A stretch of DNA of 64,000 nucleotides from Entophlyctis helioformis (Eukaryota > Chytridiomycota > Chytridiomycetes > Chytridiales > Chytriomycetaceae), in assembly GCA_025526915.1 (NCBI GenBank), contig JAHLKH010000066.1, forward strand, positions 1 through 64,000, read 5' to 3'. Positions within the stretch are counted from its first letter, which is position 1, and each line of letters begins with the position of its first letter. The translations under genes and the position numbers were made by a program. Shown here in pieces: positions 1 through 11,600 of this stretch. Below the pieces are notes generated by a model. That model saw nothing but the letters and a program-made list of their open reading frames with translations. It did no database searches and had not been told where the DNA came from.

Positions 1-71
1 CTCGGTCGTGCGCGGCGAGAGGTTGTCAATGTACATCATGTTGCCGGCCGATGAGCTGTTGATCGATCGCG

Positions 72-110
<39 letters not shown>

Positions 111-2588
111 CAGACACGGGATGGTTGCATCGTACTTGTTGATGACCTTGTACTCGGAGATGTCGGGTTTGTCGGCCGTCGGTTCCTTGGGCACTGCTGG
201 CTCAGGAGCTTTGGCAGCCTTGGCAGCCTTGGCGCGTTTACTGGGCGGTGCATCGGCATCCTCCTGCCTCGCGCCGCGCTTCTTTGACTCTCGCTCAGTA
301 GGCTCATCGACAGAACCCGACTGCTGCAACTGCTGTGACTGCTGTGGCTGTTGCTGTGGTTGGACGAGCGCCTCGGACACTGGCTGCCCATGGTTGACGC
401 CAAGCGTGCCACGCAGCCGAGCCGTGATGCGCTTGTCAAAGACCTCATACAGGCTGTCCACGTCGCCATGCGTGCGCTCGTACTCTGCCCATTCATCAAA
501 GATGCGCTCGGTGGCCGTGCCCTTGACGAGCGCCTGCCGGTACACCGACCGCACTTTCTTGGCATTCCCAGCAGCTCTAATCCAGCCGTCGCGTCACGTG
601 GTCAGCTCAGCATCGGTACGCAATGACTGCACTCCTCGGTAATAAGAAGCGGGCGGATGCTCACCGTTCCATAGCGGCATACTCGATCCACAGATCCGTG
701 CAAGTCGGTGCAACTTCGATTGCGCGAGTGTAGACTGCACGCGCAGCATCCATGTCCTGGTGCACATATGCCTGGTCCAAGCAGCCATCAGCGTGAGCCA
801 TCCTCATCGTGTTGGCAGCTCCACATCTCAGAACGTACCTCTTCACGAGCCCAGAAGCGGTAGAGTCTGGCGTCAGGATCGCTGCCATGCGCACTGTCGA
901 GCATGGCGGCCGACTCCTCAAAGGCCGCGCGCAGCGTCTCGCGTGTCGTGTTTTCTGCTCAACAGAAAAGTCAGTGCATCGTCATTCATGCTTCTGTGGA
1001 TGGAGGGGTCCATCTCACCAGCGTCCCGCGACATCATGCGCTTCTCAATCTCGCAGCGACAGACGGCAAGCGGGAGCAGCAATTGCGCATCGCCCATTGA
1101 CGACACGAACCCAACAGCACGCGCATAGTCCTCTGCAACACGGCCACGGTCAGTCCAGTCAGTCAGTCAGTCAGTCAGTCAGTCAGTCAGTCAGTCAGTC
1201 AGTCAGTCAGTCAGCCAGTCCTCACCCAGGAGGGCATCCTTCGGTCGCCGGAACGTCTCCTTGACACGCAAGTAATGACACCAAACGCCCGCCGACGTCA
1301 TACAGTTGCGTACCGCGCGTCCAACGATCCGCGACAGCTTGCCCGCATCCTTATCGCGCACCATCACAAACGCAATATACGATTCCCACACGCGCTCGTC
1401 CAGACAACAGTGGCCAACGGCACGCTCGTACAGGGTCTGGATACGCAGCACATCACCGCCCTTGGGCTGCGACTTTTCGAATACGAGGTAGGCCATGTAG
1501 GCGTCGAGCGAGAAGCCCGCGTCGGCAAGCCGGCGCTCGTGGGCCTCGCGCAGCGTGATCTCTGAACGCGATTTGGCAACCATGGAGGTGGCGGCCTTGA
1601 GGCGGGACTCGTAGGCGTCGGGGTCATGCGCGCTCTCGAGCGGCGAGTAGTCTTGCAGCGTCTGGTCAATCTGCGCGTGTGGGGTCTTGAGACGCGTCAT
1701 GAACATGGCGCGCACACGACGCACGTCCTCGGGTCTGTTGTTGTGATGGTTGTGGTGCACACGCGTGTGTGTGTGTGAGCGTTTGCGTGCGGACAGCGGT
1801 GAGTGGCAGACCCTGTCAAGATCGTCGTCTTACGTGGGGTTCTTTTCGAGCATCGCCATCTCAAAGTCCTTGAGCACGTTCCAGACGAGATGGCTCTGTA
1901 AATGCGTGTAAGAAGAAGAAGGCGTGCGGCTGGACAGACAAGACGCCCCGCTCACCTCTGCAAAGTGCAGCCCGACCGACGCAAGGGCGGCAGCGCCAAT
2001 AGCGCGCACCTTGGCAGCATCGATCCAGGGGGCACCGTCCTCGATGCCCGTGTCGTGCTCGTCGACGGCAAACTGCAGGTACGCCTGCCACACGGGCACC
2101 GACACGTAGTCGGCGAGCGCGCGGTCAAACAGGTCGAGCACGCCCTGCTTCTCGGCCGGATCGGTCGCCAGCCGCTTCTCGTCGTCGATCCAGGCGAGCC
2201 ACATCTCTGCCGTGCATGAGTGTGAGCGAGTGTGAGTGAGGAGTGGTAGGCAGCCAAGATGGAGCACCACGTACCAGGCGTGAGCGGAAAGACGGACGCC
2301 ATGGACTCGCGCGCCTGGCGCAGCAGGGCGTAGTCGCCCAGCGGCCGCAGCGCAGCCACGAGCCCGACGTGCGCATCGTAGTCGTAGACGTTGGCCGACA
2401 CCTGCGTGTTGGTGTTGGTGGTTGTGTCAGTGGTTGTCGTTGTCGTTGTCGTCGTCGCTGAGTGCAGCAGCGATGCAACGCACCCGCTCAAGCAGCGCAG
2501 CCAGCTGCTCGTGTGCAGCATCGCCGCCGTCGCCGTCGCCGTCGCCACCAGCACCAGCACCAGCACCAGCACCAGCACCAGCGTCCAT
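1..2588 (-). CDS. SART3: SART3/Prp24-like U4/U6 recycling factor (HAT repeats then RRM), 3' partial
   Basis: Ten exons are visible, reading leftward: 2588-2484, 2401-2275, 2206-1956, 1895-1834, 1734-1226, 1132-1019, 954-839, 771-665, 576-118 and 55 to the window edge. All nine junctions have GT-AG borders and matching phases, giving about 635 residues. The N-terminus is Gly/Asp-rich. It is followed by half-a-TPR (HAT) helices such as LYRFWAREE and DAARAVYTRAIEVAP, then a charged Gln/Lys linker, then the first strand of an RRM (MYIDNLSPRTTE) that runs off the window. HAT repeats followed by RRMs are the architecture of SART3/Prp24, which anneals U4 and U6 snRNA during spliceosome recycling. 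The start at 2588 opens the exon-1 frame and lies about 100 bp from the divergent SET gene. Crooked-neck/Clf1 also has HAT repeats but no RRM. Confidence 0.85.
75..104. repeat. (GT)n microsatellite inside the last visible SART3 intron
   Basis: An uninterrupted GT/CA tract fills much of the 62-nt intron 56-117. On the coding (minus) strand it reads as (CA)n just upstream of the CAG acceptor. Confidence 0.9.
1156..1214. repeat. (CAGT)n tetranucleotide repeat in a SART3 intron
   Basis: About fourteen near-perfect CAGT units lie inside the 93-nt intron 1133-1225 of the minus-strand SART3-like gene, so most of this intron is microsatellite. The borders remain canonical: donor GTGAGG, acceptor TTGCAG. 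Confidence 0.9.
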
Positions 2589-2688
2589 GTCCGTGTCCGA
2601 GTCCGATCCGAGTCCGACATGCTGCGGTCGCTGCCAGGCCCGTGCATCGCTTCGACTTCGTTTGCCGTTGATCGTCAAACAGACGCCA

Positions 2689-4927
2689 ATGGCCCGCCCG
2701 ACCAAGAAGGCCCGCCATGCCGCCAGCGCTGGTGCACAGGCGACTGCGACAGCGACAGCAACAGCATCCACTGCTGCAACAACAACAGCGACAAAGGCGC
2801 ACAGCAAGACGCCCGCACAGCTTGCGCACGAGCTGCTCGAGTGGGGCCGGGCCCACGGTGCCCGAGTGTCGCTGCTCGACATTGCCGAAAACACCTCAAC
2901 CACGACGACCACCACAACCAACGACAACAACGACAACGACGCAGACAGCCGCAGCCTGCACCGAGGCGTGCTGGCCGCGTCCGCCATATCGGCGGGCACA
3001 GAGATCTGCTTCATCCCCGAGCGGCTGCTGCTCTCGGAGACGGTCGTGCGTGCGTCAGCCATCGGCGCCGCAGTGCTGTCGTACATTGCCGCCACGCCAG
3101 CGGACAATGCGTTGGTGAACGACAGTGCACGGCACCCGCACGCCGGGACGCTGCTGGCCATGGCGGCGTTCATGGTGCACGAGAGCGCGCACGAGGGGTC
3201 GCACTGGCAGCCGTATTTGGCATCGCTGCCGGCAGGCTATGCGTTGCCGATCGCCTGGCCGGCTGGGCGCGTGGCGAACCTGCTGGGCGGCACGCCGCTG
3301 GAGCATTTGGTGCGCGAGCGGTGGGTGTGGGTCGACCATGGCGTGGGTGTGGTGCAGCGCGCGTGTGGGGAGTCGTTCCCGCCTGGTCTGTTGACGCGAG
3401 AGCGGCTGCTGTGGGCGGCGTCGGCGGTGTGGAGCCGCGCGTTTCCAAAGGCACGGCCCGACAAGAGCCAGGCTGGGCAGGACTGGACCTCGCTGTACGA
3501 GATCTGCATGTACCCGATTCTGGATATGGTGCGTGTGGCTGCATGGCCGGTCGCTGCCCTGTCGTCGTATCATGTGGTTCTGACACACGCAATCGCATGG
3601 CATGGCATGGCATGGCATGGCATGGCATGGCATGGTGGCAGCTCAACCATAAACGCGGTCATCGCATCGAGTGGAAGATGAGCGACGAGGGCGTGTCGTT
3701 TGTCGCCGTCGACGGCACAGCCAAAGGCGCAGAGCTGTTCAACAACTACGGCCCCAAGGGCAACGAGGTACGTGCATCGCACACGCCGACTCGTCCCTCT
3801 CATTTTCTCACCTCCCCTCTCTGACACGCACGCACGCACACAGAACCTGTTCAGCAACTACGGCTTTGTGCTGGAAGACAATCCCGAAGACTACTTCAAG
3901 GTGTTTCTGAACATCAGAGAGTCGGACGCGCTGCGTGATGACAAGATGTTGTACCTGCAACGCGTCGGCGCATGCAACGGTCTGGTGCATCTCGTGTTCC
4001 GCGACGAGGGCCTGCCAGCGGACCTTGTGTCTGTCACACGGGTGCTCGTTGCCAGCCGCGGCGATCTCGCGGCTCTCAACAGCAGGCTACCGGGTGCTGA
4101 TGACAAGAACGATGGTCATGGCGATGCAGTGCCACACAGCAAGCCAGTGTCGCTGCGCAATGAGATGACGGCCATGTCGACGTTGAACGGGCTGTTTCGG
4201 GCCAAGCTGGGGGCGCTCGTGGGGCAGACACCAGACTATGCAGCCGACGAAGCATCGTATCCCGACGACGCCGTGCCGCGCGATCTGGCACGCATCTACC
4301 GCGACGGGCAGCAGCGGATCCTCGAAAGCGCCATACAGGCCACGCGGCAGGTTGGCGGCACGAGCGTGACGACCGGCTGGCTCGACGACGTGACCATCCA
4401 TACCAGCAACGCGCGTCTGCACACGTCGTCTGCCGAGCTCGTTGACGTGGCTGCCAGTGCCGAGGAGATGGACCCCGAGCCCCTGCTCGCGCTCGTGGTG
4501 GTCAACGAAGCTAAGCTGGGTGCGCAGTCGGCGTGGCACGAGCCGCTGCAGACGCTGTGGACCACTGCGCAGCCAGCCGACCCCTCGCCGTACGTCCCCT
4601 TTGATCATCCCGTGGCTCTTTTGGTTGACAACTGTGATCGCATGGCTGAACGTGCTGACACCCATCATGGCCGATAGGGAGATGATGGAGGATCTCAAGG
4701 AGCTGTTTGACGAGGTGGTGCAGGGATTCTTGGACAGCGTGCGCGACACGGACGAGGCCATGGCTGAGCGGCTAAGCGACTATGACGCGTTTGTGCGCGC
4801 GATGCTGCTGGTCGAGACCGAGGCCGTGGACGTGCCTGCGGGCTGGGTCGGTGCGCACGACGGTGGCGCCAGCGACGTGAGCGACGAGAGCGACCCGCTC
4901 GTGGCGTTTGTCGTTGGAGCATTGTGA
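2689..4927 (+). CDS. SET-domain protein methyltransferase (SETD3/RKM/Rubisco-LSMT class)
   Basis: Four exons: 2689-3528, 3642-3767, 3844-4589 and 4678-4927, with matching phases; about 653 residues. After a low-complexity N-terminus (about 90 residues), the protein shows hallmarks of the split-SET LSMT/SETD3/RKM family: an early segment GTEICFIPERLLLSETVV, the motif YPILDMLNH across intron 1, and FNNYGPKGNENLFSNYGFVL spanning exons 2-3. These form the SAM- and lysine/histidine-binding SET core. The helical C-terminal half matches the substrate-binding domain of that family. Members methylate ribosomal proteins, elongation factors or actin; the substrate here cannot be told. The last exon is needed because reading on from exon 3 gives an early stop, while splicing 4590-4677 continues an acidic helical tail. 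AATAAA lies at 4944. Confidence 0.85.
3597..3634 (+). repeat. (GGCAT)n pentanucleotide repeat in SET gene intron 1
   Basis: About seven tandem CATGG/GGCAT units occupy the 3' part of intron 3529-3641, ending just before the acceptor GGTGGCAG. Confidence 0.9.
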
Positions 4928-4943
4928 TCGATGCTTGCGGCGA

Positions 4944-4949
4944 AATAAA
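4944..4949 (+). terminator. Poly(A) signal AATAAA, SET gene
   Basis: Canonical AATAAA 17 nt after the TGA stop and only 33 nt before the next start codon (4982). The two plus-strand genes are almost abutting. Confidence 0.7.
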
Positions 4950-4981
4950 GGCGATGTTAACCAGGCGTTTGCATCGGCGCG

Positions 4982-6128
4982 ATGGCGGCAGCTGGCGATG
5001 GCAGCGAGGCCGGCGATGGCAGCGAGGCCAGCACACAGACAGCGGCAACGGCGACGGCAACGGCCACAGGCAGCCAGACGGCATGGAACCTGCTGTTCTC
5101 GTCGACAGCGGCCCTCGTCTCGCGCACGCTCACGCACCCTCTGGACACGCTCAAGACCCGCATCCAGTTCAGCCGCTCGACCACAACAACGACGACGACA
5201 ACACTGCCCGCCAAGCCGGCCACGCTCACGTCCATCTTCACGACGCTGCTGCGCACCGACCCGGCGGCGCTGTACCGCGGGCTGGGCGTGACGCTGCTGT
5301 TCTCGGTGCCGGGCACCGCCGTGTACCTCACAGCATACGACGACGTCAAGCGGCGGGTGGGCGGCGACGGGCTGCTCGCGCATGCCGTGGCGGGTGCAGG
5401 CGCCGAGGCCGTATCGGGGCTCTTCTGGACGCCGATGGAGGTGCTCAAGATGAAGCTGCAGATGGGGAGCAGTGGTGGGAGTGGTGGGAGCGGTGCGAGT
5501 GGTGGTGCACACAATAGCACAGTCGCGCTGGCACGGCATGTGTATGCGACACACGGTCTACGCGGCTTCTATCGCGGGTACCTGTTGTCGCAGGCTGTTT
5601 TTATACCCTACACGGTGCGTTGAGTCGTGTGTGTGAGCGGTGTTCTGTCCACCTTGCTCTTCACCACCAACGTATGTACACGGCTGACACACGGATCGTC
5701 GGCGTCAGGTTGTGTATTTCGTCACGTACGAGCGGCTTAAACGCGGCTGGGCATGGGCATTCATCGCCAACCGGGGAGGGCAGCCGACCAGCAGCAACAG
5801 CCACAGCAACCACAACCACAACCAACAGCAACGACAACAGCAACTGCCATTCACGGGGTACCTGGTTTGCTCATCGGCAGCCGGCGCACTGGCAGGAGCA
5901 GTGTCCAACATCCTGGATGTGGTCAAGACACGCGTGCAGGTGTCGTCGGCGCGATCGACATGGGCCGTTGTGCGCGAGCTGTGGATGCACGAGGGCGGGC
6001 CGCTCGCGTTCACGCGCGGCATGCTGGCGCGGATCGTGTGGGTCACGCCGTCCATGGCCATCAGCGTGTCCGTGTACGAGCTGCTCAAGGCGGGTCATGG
6101 CGGTGGTGACGGGGGGTCGGGTGAATAA
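4982..6128 (+). CDS. Mitochondrial carrier family (SLC25) transporter
   Basis: Two exons, 4982-5614 and 5709-6128, phase 0, about 350 residues. Three carrier repeats are visible. Signature 1 is PLDTLKTRIQ, signature 2 is PMEVLKMKLQ, and signature 3 is degenerate, with NILDVVKTRVQ replacing the usual leading Pro. Matrix-side motifs such as YRGLGVTLLFSVPGTAVYLT and FYRGYLLSQAVFIPYT support an inner-membrane solute carrier. The substrate cannot be assigned. Low-complexity inserts (Thr run, Gly/Ser linker, Asn/Gln stretch) lie in the loops. The stop TAA is embedded in the poly(A) signal AATAAA (6124-6129), so the 3' UTR must be very short. Confidence 0.85.
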
Positions 6129-6129
6129 A
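6124..6129 (+). terminator. Poly(A) signal overlapping the stop codon of the carrier gene
   Basis: The sequence GAATAAAG contains stop TAA (6126-6128) inside AATAAA (6124-6129). Confidence 0.75.
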
Positions 6130-6223
6130 GTCTGTGGCCAACCTACCTACCATCCAACCATCCATCCATCCAACCAGCCAGCCATCCATCCATCCACGTC
6201 ACGAGAAAGCGAGCGACTTGGAG

Positions 6224-6229
6224 TTTATT
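6224..6229 (-). terminator. Poly(A) signal of the photolyase gene
   Basis: TTTATT on the plus strand is AATAAA on the minus strand, about 125 nt beyond the photolyase stop (6354-6356). CCAT-rich repeat sequence (about 6150-6200) separates it from the convergent carrier gene. Confidence 0.6.
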
Positions 6230-6353
6230 GCGAAGTTGATGATGGTGGTCGTGATGACGGCAGCTAGGACGAGCGCTTGCCGCCAGCAGAGAACGGTGCT
6301 GGCCACGCGCGACTGTTGGACCCCGGACCGTCCAACATGGCAGCCGTCTCAGG

Positions 6354-8276
6354 TTAACCCGCCAGCACGGCAGCCTTCTTAAACGCCTCGATACACCGCA
6401 GACGCGCAGCAGCATGATCAACAATGGGCCGGGGATAGCCCAGCTTGGCAAACTCGGCGGCACTCAGGACGTCAGCGGGTGCATGAATAGCCGACGGCGG
6501 CAGACCACGGAGCTCGGGCACGAATTCGCGGATATAGTCGCCGGCGCCGTCGAATTTGCGGGACTGGAGGAGCGGGTTGAAGACGCGGAAATAGGGCTGC
6601 GAGTCGGTGCCGGTAGAGGCGGACCACTGCCAACCGCCGTTGTTGGAGGCGAAATCGCCGTCGATGAGGTGCATGGCAAAGTATTTTTCGCCCCAGCGCC
6701 AGTCGATGAGGAGGTCTTTGGTGAGGAACATGGCCTGCGCGAGTCGTCGAGTGTTGTGTCAGTCGTCCCATTCCACACGCGATACACGCGATACACACGA
6801 CACGACACACAAACTCACGGCTATCATGCGGCCGCGGTTGCTCATCCAGCCGGTCGTGTTGAGCTGGCGCATGGCAGCATCGACAATCGGGTATCCCGTC
6901 ATGCCAGCACACCAAGCATCGAACCGGGTCTGATCATAGGACCAAGCGACGTGCTCAGTGTCGAGTTTGAAGGCCTGGCCCTTGCACAAGCGCGGGTATG
7001 CGACGAGAATGTAGCGGTAAAACTCTCGCCAGACGAGCTCGGAGATCCAGTGGACGAGACCGGGGTTGCCCGAGTCGAGGCGGCCGGCATTGGCATCGAC
7101 GGCGTAGCGCACACACATTTTGGTGGAGATGGCGCCAGACACGAGGTAGGTGCTCAGACGCGAGGTGGCGGCGTGCTTGGCCGGGTAGTCGCGGTCGGTC
7201 TTGTAGGCGGAGGAGCGGTGCGCCAGAAAGTCTGTGAGGAGCGATTGTGCAACGTGCTGGCCGGGCGGCCAGTCGGCGAGGGCACGGCGGCGCAGGTCGT
7301 CTCGCAGGACCGAGGTGGGGATGGATGTGTGCTGGGCAGCGTACTCGAGGGCGCGGGGCGAGAGCGGCGATTGCACGGGCGGCGGCACGGGCAAGATGTC
7401 GAGGAGCTGCGGCTCGCTGGCCACGATGGGAATCCACCTGCGGCAGCGAACGCGTCGTGCGGATAAACGTGCAGAGCGTGAGCGTGTGAGCGAGCACAGA
7501 CAGAGTGACACAGCGACAGAGTGACAGGGACACGCACTTGTTCTTGTAGGGCGTAAAGACATGGCAGATCTTGCCGTCGTTGGTGCGGATGCGGTGCGGC
7601 GCAACGACCGACTGGCAGTCGCTGACGGACATGGCGACGCCGTCACGCGCGAGCAAGTCCTGGACATTGCGATCGCGGACGGTCTCGTCGAGCTCGTACT
7701 CGATGTTGCAGAAGAGGGTGTCGGCGTCGAGGGCACGCACGGTGTCGACGACGGTCGCGGGGATGTCGCGGCGGCCGGGAGCGTTGCGGACGACGAGGGG
7801 GATGGACAGGGCGGAGAGGAGCGGGGCGAGGGCGGCGAGGGAGCGGAGAATAAAGTCGATCTTGATGTGGGCTTCGTTGTGCGAGGCCCAGAAGGCGGGA
7901 GCGAGGACAAAGAGGGCGACGACGGGGCGGCCGGTGGCGACGGCGCTGAAGAGGGCGGGGTTGTCCTGGCGGTGTGTGTGTGTGTCTGTGAGTGCGCAGG
8001 CATGGAAACGCAGACACCAAGACAGACATGAAAACACAGGCATGTGAGCAAGCTCACAATGGTGCGCAGGTCGGATCGGAACCACACGACGACGGGGCGG
8101 CTGCCCGGGCCGGACGCAGAGGGGCGTGTCGCCATGGGAGCAGCAGAGGACGAAGCAGCAGACGACAAAGAAGAAGCCGTAGGCCGCGGCGTCTTTGGGG
8201 TGGGAAGCGCGGCGGTCGAGACGGCGGCAAGCAGCGGCCGCTTTGAGCGCGGGACGTACGTGGGCGGCAGCGACAT
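6354..8276 (-). CDS. Class I CPD photolyase (DNA photolyase/cryptochrome family)
   Basis: Four exons, leftward: 8276-8058, 7965-7538, 7437-6819 and 6734-6354; 548 residues with all phases matching. The N-terminal alpha/beta antenna domain begins [14 protein letters not shown], with intron 1 between Ile and Asp. The FAD-binding C-terminal domain carries [19 protein letters not shown], the helix with [21 protein letters not shown], and [10 protein letters not shown] leading to [14 protein letters not shown]. The last motif is diagnostic of class I cyclobutane pyrimidine dimer photolyases and lines the dimer-binding pocket. The enzyme repairs UV dimers using blue light. The start [10 protein letters not shown] is the first plausible Met; the next in-frame Met, MATRPSAS, would remove a Ser/Thr-rich leader that could be a targeting signal. 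Confidence 0.95.
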
Positions 8277-8654
8277 GGACGGCAGGCGGGAGATGCACGC
8301 AGGGGAACCAGGCGGGGATGCGCATCGAGGGGAGAGGGAGAGCCGAGGCTTAAGAAGCACTGCCCCGGCGACTCCTCGGCTGCCCCGATGCGATGGCTGT
8401 GACCAGTGGCCCGAGGAAATGCCATCGATTCGTCGGGTTCGGTGGGCGTGCCACTGCCTCGGTGCCAGACGCGGATGAATGCACAGGTGGATAAACACAC
8501 GGTGAACGGGCACATGCGGCCATGTATTGGCTGGCAACACACGCACACACACAAGCGAGCACAAAGCGAGCACAAAGCGAGCAATCCATCCATCCATCCA
8601 TCCATCCATCCATCCATCCATCAAGCAATCCATCCATCCATCCAGTCAGTCGCG
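8277..8654. other. Intergenic spacer with a CCAT-type microsatellite
   Basis: 378 bp between the photolyase start and the EMC1 stop, both minus-strand. It holds an (ATCC)n tract at about 8581-8645. No convincing coding or RNA feature was seen. Confidence 0.6.
8581..8645. repeat. (ATCC)n microsatellite
   Basis: About fourteen CCAT/ATCC units with one short interruption (AAGCA). Similar CCAT/ATGG tracts recur at about 6150, 15530 and 39945. Confidence 0.9.
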
Positions 8655-11600
8655 CTACTTCCACAGGTCATTGAGTCGCTTGCGGTCCGCCTGTCCCACA
8701 GCATGCACCGAGTCAGCCACAGTCACTCCCACTCCAACCACTCCCACTCCATCCACTTACAAAGTGCTTGGCCGCAAAGATGCCCGCAACGAGCGCGACA
8801 ATTGTGGCAATCAGTCCCGCATAGCTGAAATCCGCAGACAGCATGTCAAACGTCTGCGACGGCATGCGGCGCGTCACAAACACGTCCAGTCCGTAGCTCG
8901 CCACCACAGACGTCGACTCGAGGTTGGTCGCCGCGCTGATAATGTGCTGGATGCCAAACACCTGCAACATGGAGGGGGATGGCGAGTGAGCCCGTCGTCT
9001 CCACAGCATCACAGGAACAGACAACCACGCAAGGCAATGCATGTGTGACTACACAAAACTCACACTGCGCGTGTGCGACGCCACTTCCTTGGTCGCGAAC
9101 CCGAGCGACGGCACGTACGGGTACATGCCCGCCTCCTTGTCCTCGGCGCTCATCTTGCCCGTAGACCGCCGCGGGTCGAGGAACCGCTTGCTCAGTCCGT
9201 ACAGCATGCCCGTGTCAAGGCCGAGGAGCACCTCGCGCGTCGTGATGCCCGCCTTGGTGCGCGTCACCCCCATGGCAGAGATTGGCAGCGGGAAAACGTA
9301 CGCCTGCGTCAGGAAACCTGGTCGCGTGTACGAGTACGACGACACCGTGTCTCTGTTGACAGCATGCATGAGATATGTGTGCACATCGTGTGAGCACTCC
9401 ATGCAAGGCCACCTCCGTCTGCCAACAGGTCACTCACACGTCCACGCGCACATCCGGCGTCGTGTGCTCGTACGCCTCAATGACAACCATCTCGAGGTGC
9501 TTCGAATCCGGCAGCGGGCGGTTCAGCGCAGACTTCTTGACGGCCGCTGCCCTTCTCTTCTTCTTGCGGCTCGTCGCCTTGTCCTTGTTCGCTCCTGCTC
9601 CCGCACTGGCTGCTGCCGCAGCCTTCTTGTCCTTGGCCACAGCCTTGACGCCGGCAGCGGCTCCAGGCCCAGAGGCCACGCCGCCGCCCTCCGTGACAAG
9701 CCCGAGCTGCATCGTCTCTTCAATCGAGTTCCACACCTCCTCGTCAAGACCCTGCGGCCCGTGGTTCCACACCGTGTACGCAAACCAGTTCTCGCACTGC
9801 AGAATGCGGATCGCTGGCACCGCGTCAGAGATCTGGCCCGCCGCGTGGTGCGCTGACCGGTAGTGGATCGCGCCAGACACCGTGTCGATAATGTACACAA
9901 ACGTCGTCACGGCGTCGTCGCTGCCCTTGCGGACAGACGCAAGTCCCAAAAGGTTCGGCCCCATGTACTTGAACAGCACACGGCGGTCGCCGAGCACGCG
10001 GCCGAGCGACGCAACGTCCATGCTGCTCGCGTCTGGCGACGACACGGCAGCAATCGTCTCGCCCTCGGGCAGCTCGAGGCTCCAGATCGGGTGCGTCGCG
10101 TACGAGCGGTCGCTGGGGCTGCGCTCAGAGACACTGTATCCGCGTGCGCCCGTCTGGCCAACAATGCGGTACAGGTGCCACGACGGGCGGATGCGCTCAA
10201 ACGCCTCGTGCGCCGCATCCGTGTCCGGGAACAGCGAGAGCGAGAGCGTCGCGTCCACAAAGCCAAGCACCTGCGTGTACTCGTCCGACTCTTGGACGCC
10301 GACCAGCGACACCTGCGTCTTGCCCTCGCCCAGCACGGAGCGCGCAGGGATCAGGCCCTGCTTGGCAGACACAAAGTCCTGGCCAGAGACTCCGTTGATG
10401 CGCCAGACGACCGTGTTGGCTCCAGAGCGGCCAACGAGCGCAACAACGGGCGGGAACTTGACGCGGGCTGTCCGGAGCACGGTAATGCTCTCAATCTGCA
10501 AATTGTCGTAGAAGCGCGACCAGACGGTCTTGCCCGTGAGCGTGTCGAGAGCATTCACCTTGCCCGTGGTCGAGGCAATGATGAGCAGCTTGCGGAAGCC
10601 ATGGGCATCGCCCAGAACGAGCGTGTCCGCAGTGGCGTTGTTGGAGCCGGATCTGCCGACCGTCTGCTCGCCAGATGCAAGAGCCTGTGTGGCGATGTGT
10701 CAGCAGCAGTTGGTATCAAGCCAGCAGGCAGACAGGCAGACAGAGCCTTACCATGAGCTTGGCAATGTGAGCGTTCCAGCGACGGATGTAGCGGTCCACG
10801 AGACCGATCGAGGCCGAGACGCCGGGCTCCTCGTTGAGCTCGTCAAAGTGCTCCGAGTACGTGGTCGTGCTGGGCAGGTCCAGGAAGGCACCGTCGGCAA
10901 CCTGCGAGAGCGACTCTTCGCGGGTCCAGACAAGGCCCGAGCGCCTAAACAGATGGACGGAGCCGTCCTGGGTCACAGCCAGGAGATTGAACATGAGCGT
11001 GTCCTTGAGGGTCTTGACAGCGAGCGTGGTCTTGACAATGGCGCCAGTGAGGCCGGCGGCCGCGGGGATGTCGATGGTCTGGGCACCCTCGGACGAGTGC
11101 CAGAGATCAAAGACGTGGTTGGAGCCGACAAGGTCGGAGCGGATGACGGCAAAGTTGTCCTCTAATGGGAGCGACGCGGCAAAGACGGCACGCGACGACG
11201 TCTTGCCAAAGTCGTAGACGACCTTGGAGACGCCTGTGGCGCCGTCGAGCCGCACGAGGGCAGCGCTGGACTTTGATCTCGCGAGGAACTCTGGACGCTG
11301 CGACGCGTCAAAGAGCGGCTCGCAGCGGACCGACGCGCCGTTGACGCGGATCTCAAAGGGCGTCGGCTGGTCGCCAGCGTCGAGCGAGGCGGCAAAGGAC
11401 GCGCCGGCAGAGGACCAGACGGCGTGGGCGGTCTTGTCCGAGGCAGCGGCGATGAAGAGGGCGTCGTCGGGGGTGAGCGAGACCGAGGCGATCTTTGCCT
11501 CTGCGACCAGCGAGCCGTCCTTGAGGCTGAGGGTGCGGCTCACGAGGGTCTTGGACGCCTCCGACCACGACAGCGTGCGGAGCGACGAGGCCGAGACGAG

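Noticed and set aside
2427..3173. Minus-strand open frame running from SART3 exon 1 across the SET gene
   Set aside because: It is antisense to conserved SET coding sequence; the SART3 start at 2588 gives consistent splicing.
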